DNA of 64,000 nt, from contig SFPL01000092.1 of the NCBI GenBank assembly GCA_004551905.1, forward strand, positions 1 to 64,000. The letters run 5' to 3'. The notes below the pieces were generated by a model. It made no database searches. It saw nothing but the letters and a program-made list of their open reading frames with translations, and was not told where the DNA came from. A program made the translations under genes and the position numbers. Within the stretch, counting starts at the first letter, position 1. Each line of letters starts with the position of its first letter. This stretch comes from Lentisphaeraceae bacterium. Its GTDB lineage: Bacteria > Verrucomicrobiota > Kiritimatiellia > RFP12 > UBA1067. Shown one piece after another: positions 61,145-64,000 of the stretch.

Positions 61145-63868
61145 CTATTTCCCCTGCACGAACTTTTCGAGATACGGCATGATCGACGGCACCCAGACCT
61201 CGGCATAGCCCTTGGCGTTCGGGTGGCAGCGGTCGGGCATGTAGCCGATGACATCCCCCTTCTCATCCATCCACTTCGAGTTGAAGTCCACCCAGATGAC
61301 GCGCTCGCCGTCAGCGAACGGACGGATCAGCGCGTTGACCTTCTCGTTGTTGACTCGCTTGGCGTCGTCCGGCCCCGGCCCGAACGGGAAGATCGGCGAC
61401 AGCAGCACCTTGGCCTCCGGCTGCGCCGCCGCGATCGCATCGAGAATCGCCTTCACGCCGGCGGCGGTGTCCTCGGGCTTGTCCATGCGGTGCCAGGTGT
61501 TGTTGCAGCCGATGAGCAGCGACACCACCTTGGCGCGGTAGCCGCTGAGCTCGCCGTACTTCGCCCGCCAGAGCGCGTTCTCGGTGCGGTCGCCGCTGTA
61601 GCCGATGTCCAGCACCGCATAGCGCTCGCGCAGCTTGGCGAGCGAGACCTTGCCCTGGTTCTCGAAATTGTGGGTGATGGAGTCGCCAAGCATCACCAGG
61701 TCGAACTCGCCGTCGGAGTTGACGATTTCGCGACGCTTGGACGTGAGACGGTCGAGCCACCAGTCGCCCCCATTGGGCTTGACCTCCGGCGTGTCGGCGC
61801 GCGAGGTGCCGGCCGCGAGCTTGTCGGTCTCCGCCATGCTCCTGGATGTCTTGGCCGGCGGCGGTGGCGCCGAGCGGTCGGAGAGCGCCCAGTCGAGGTA
61901 CGGCTTGACCGCGGCAGCCCACTTCTCGTAGCCCTTGGCGTTGGGGTGCAGGAGGTCGGGGAAGAGCTCCTTCGGCAGCTTCCCATCCTGGTCGAGGAAC
62001 TCGTCGGCGAGGTCGCACCAGAGGACGTCCTTGCCGTCCGCGGAGGGGCGGATGGCGCGGTTGACGACGTCGTTGCGAAGCCGGCACGAGTCGTTGCGGT
62101 CTGCGCCGCGAGGGAAGATCGGGTGGAGGATGATTTTCGCCTGTGGCTGCTTCTCGCGGATGAGAGAGAGGATCTTCCTGATGCCGAGGACCGTGTCGGA
62201 CGGCGGCTCCTGGTAGAACGGCAGGTGCCCGGTGTTGTTGGTGCCGATCATCAGGACAACCGCCTTGGCCTGGTAGCCGTCCAGCTCGCCGTGCAGGATG
62301 CGCCAGAGGACGTGCTCGGTGCGATCGCCGCTAAAGCCGAGCGAGATGGCGCGGTAGGGCGCTTGGGTGAAGTTCGCCTCGAAGACCGGCCGACCGGTCG
62401 AGTCCCAGAAGTGGGTGATCGAGTCGCCGAGGAAGACCACCTCAGGCGGATTCGCCTTGAGCGCCGCCAACTTCTCGTGGTGGCGCTTCATCCACCACGC
62501 CACCGCCCACGACGCCTGCGGCACCGCCGGCGTGAGCGCGCGCACGTCGCACTGCACTTCGCGGACTGACTTGAGACCCGTGGTGTCCGGCGGCACGTAG
62601 CCGTGCTCCGCGCCCTGGATCCAGACGATGCGCCGCCTGCACGAAAGCGCGTTCCAGAGCTTGGCTATTCCCGTCGGCGGGCAGACGTAGTCGCCGAGGC
62701 CGGCGCGGCAGATGTCGGCGTAGCAGCCGACGGGAATCCGCCTGCCGAAGTTGACGGCATCGTAGTAGCCGAGCGCGTCGGTCCACTTGATGTACCAACC
62801 GCAGGAGGCGAGCTTCTGAGCGGGATCGGATCTGACGCCGCCGTTGGTGAAGACGTCGCAGTGCCACGGCACTCCGATCTCGGCATAGGTCACGCCCTCG
62901 CCGCACGCAGCGGCCCAGATGGCCTGGAGGCCGCCCTGGCTGCCGCCGGTAACCTGCACGTCGCGGCCGTTCCACCCCTTCTGCGTCTTCATGTACTGGA
63001 GCGCGCGCTTGACCCTGAGCACCATGCCGTTGAAGTAGGCAGTCTCGGGATCCTTGTTCTGCTCCGGGTCGAAGGCGTAGGCGCGGCCGTTGGAGCGCGC
63101 CTCCCACCTGAGCGCCTTGCGGTCAGCCTCGGTGCCGCCAAGCTCCGGCAGCCTCAGCCCGTGGGCGTTCATGTCGAGGAGGATGCAGTCTGTCGGCACG
63201 GTCTTCTGCCGCTTGTGGCAGAACTCGTCGCCGCTGTAGCCGTGGAACATGACCTTCACCGGAAAGGTCACGCCCTTGTCTACGGCCACGGGCACTGACA
63301 GGTAGCCGGTGACCGGACGCAGGCCGGCGCACGGAACGGACACCGCATAGCACTTCACGATGTTAGTTGGCGACTTGACCTCCACGAGCTCGGGGTTGAT
63401 CTTGATCTTGTCGAGGCGTGCGAACTGGCGGCCCCAGAACTCGTCGAAGTCCTTCGGCTCCGGATGACCCTCGAGCGAGTCGACGTCCGCGCCGGCGCCG
63501 CCGTCGAAGAAGGCTTTCTTGCCAGCCTGCTTGCCCTTGGCGTCGACGAGCTTCGTCTCAAGGCGCACGAAGCCCGGGAATGCGATTTTAGTCTTGTAGA
63601 CGAACGGCGCGCCGGCGTAGGACACCTTGCCGGTCTCGACGATGCCGTCGTCGCCTGAGCGCTTCCAGTCGAGCGAGAACTCGCCGTCCCTGAGCTCGCC
63701 GTCGAGTTGCTCGACCGTCAGGGTGAAGGACATCTCCTCGCCTGCCTTGTAGGTTATCGGGTCCTTGTCGGTGACGCCGCGGATCCAGGTGGAGTCGGTC
63801 GCAGTGGCGCCGAACAAGTTGGCGGCGAACAGCATCCCAGCCGCCGCCACAGTCGTTCTGATGGTCAT
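61145..63868 (-). CDS. exported AXE1-SGNH-SGNH triple esterase fusion
   Basis: The 907-residue protein has a signal peptide (ANLFGATA). An immunoglobulin-like strand domain is followed by a CE7/AXE1 acetyl-xylan-esterase domain (about 130-440) with VMFHGYSGDE, the nucleophile GGSQGGLQ and AEHGYVPP. Two SGNH/GDSL domains follow: about 470-660 with VVFLGDSITHFWD, IGTNNTG and DLLHPNAKGYE, and about 690-905 with LVMLGDSITHNFEN, IGCNNTWHR and DRCHPNAKGYAE. The two are paralogous. It would strip acetyl or other esters from plant polysaccharides outside the cell. It is the first gene of an operon with a Tat-exported phosphoesterase. Confidence 0.9.
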   Translation of the reverse strand: MTIRTTVAAAGMLFAANLFGATATDSTWIRGVTDKDPITYKAGEEMSFTLTVEQLDGELRDGEFSLDWKRSGDDGIVETGKVSYAGAPFVYKTKIAFPGFVRLETKLVDAKGKQAGKKAFFDGGAGADVDSLEGHPEPKDFDEFWGRQFARLDKIKINPELVEVKSPTNIVKCYAVSVPCAGLRPVTGYLSVPVAVDKGVTFPVKVMFHGYSGDEFCHKRQKTVPTDCILLDMNAHGLRLPELGGTEADRKALRWEARSNGRAYAFDPEQNKDPETAYFNGMVLRVKRALQYMKTQKGWNGRDVQVTGGSQGGLQAIWAAACGEGVTYAEIGVPWHCDVFTNGGVRSDPAQKLASCGWYIKWTDALGYYDAVNFGRRIPVGCYADICRAGLGDYVCPPTGIAKLWNALSCRRRIVWIQGAEHGYVPPDTTGLKSVREVQCDVRALTPAVPQASWAVAWWMKRHHEKLAALKANPPEVVFLGDSITHFWDSTGRPVFEANFTQAPYRAISLGFSGDRTEHVLWRILHGELDGYQAKAVVLMIGTNNTGHLPFYQEPPSDTVLGIRKILSLIREKQPQAKIILHPIFPRGADRNDSCRLRNDVVNRAIRPSADGKDVLWCDLADEFLDQDGKLPKELFPDLLHPNAKGYEKWAAAVKPYLDWALSDRSAPPPPAKTSRSMAETDKLAAGTSRADTPEVKPNGGDWWLDRLTSKRREIVNSDGEFDLVMLGDSITHNFENQGKVSLAKLRERYAVLDIGYSGDRTENALWRAKYGELSGYRAKVVSLLIGCNNTWHRMDKPEDTAAGVKAILDAIAAAQPEAKVLLSPIFPFGPGPDDAKRVNNEKVNALIRPFADGERVIWVDFNSKWMDEKGDVIGYMPDRCHPNAKGYAEVWVPSIMPYLEKFVQGK

Positions 63869-63889
63869 CGCATTTTCCTTTCTTGTTGT

Positions 63890-64000
63890 TTAAATTCCGA
63901 CCTTGCGGCGGACGGCGTCGAAGAGCGAGCGTCCGTGCGCGTCCATCGCCACTACGCCGCGGAAGCCTTCGACGTCGAAGTGCCACACCGCCTCCGCCGC
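63890..64000 (-). CDS. C-terminal fragment of a fumarase-type (Fumerase_C) hydro-lyase
   Basis: Only the last 36 codons before the TAA (63890-63892) are in the window. They read EAVWHFDVEGFRGVVAMDAH and on to VRRKVGI, which resembles the C-terminal end of class I fumarase beta domains (EAVW..EVE.F.A...D.KG..L). The gene runs off the right edge on the minus strand. The call is based on a short segment. Confidence 0.55.
   Translation of the reverse strand, partial: AAEAVWHFDVEGFRGVVAMDAHGRSLFDAVRRKVGI

Overview
The window is about 64 kb of high-GC bacterial chromosome carrying ordinary housekeeping genes plus exported, surface and glycan-active proteins. The gene mix points to a strictly fermentative Gram-negative anaerobe of the PVC group, most likely a gut- or rumen-type Kiritimatiellota/Verrucomicrobiota. 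The evidence is a group-B type [FeFe]-hydrogenase, Tad/Flp pilus pieces, outer-membrane lipoproteins of the YcfL/LpoB type, PEGA and DUF1080 proteins, AXE1-SGNH esterase fusions, and a huge lectin/beta-helix surface protein with LamG-like domains. The taxonomic placement is inference from gene content; no rRNA is present.

Layout. 0-1.9 kb: hydrogenase pair of visibly lower GC than its neighbours. 2.0-9.8 kb: metY, then an overlapping operon of a membrane-TPR protein, a tryptophan/proline repeat protein, a UbiA-type phosphoribosyltransferase homologue and folC. 9.8-14.7 kb: gatA and a cyclophilin, a surface-repeat protein, DUF1015, DUF2062 and thrH. 14.8-21.7 kb: a partial Tad-like pilus region (TadC-like, FHA, PEGA, tlyA, two Flp-type prepilins, three TadE/TadG-like proteins). 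21.7-29.4 kb: M24 peptidase, gltX, a small exported peptide, YfcE-like phosphodiesterase, DUF486, prs, acyl-CoA ligase, 2-hydroxyacid dehydrogenase, tsaE, tRNA-Cys. 29.4-36.6 kb: DUF1080 lipoprotein, NAD(P)H-hydrate dehydratase, GH39-like enzyme, C39-like protein, purB, rluD. 36.6-42.2 kb: six-gene envelope operon (YcfL-like, surface-repeat protein, LpoB-like, two CsgG-fold proteins, COG3014-like lipoprotein). 42.3-50.7 kb: guaB, lepB, a membrane Ser/Thr kinase, aminotransferase, YdjY-like protein and a coiled-coil membrane protein. 50.7-64 kb (minus strand): one giant surface-protein reading frame broken by an in-frame TAG and an in-frame TAA, phosphofructokinase, MacB-type permease, a Tat-exported phosphoesterase, a CE7-SGNH-SGNH triple esterase, and the end of a fumarase-like gene.

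Two things stand out. First, promoters are unusually legible: an extended -10 (TGNTATAAT) recurs, and at about half of the sites the ATG lies only 6-9 nt after the -10, which predicts leaderless mRNAs for gatA, gltX, a Flp prepilin, a lipoprotein, pfk and others. One such promoter is carried on a ~40-bp sequence present twice almost identically. Second, the 6.5-kb surface-protein gene keeps one reading frame through two stop codons; the TAA falls inside a recognisable lectin-like domain and the TAG falls just before a second, paralogous beta-helix module, so this is either a very young pseudogene or a recoded gene.
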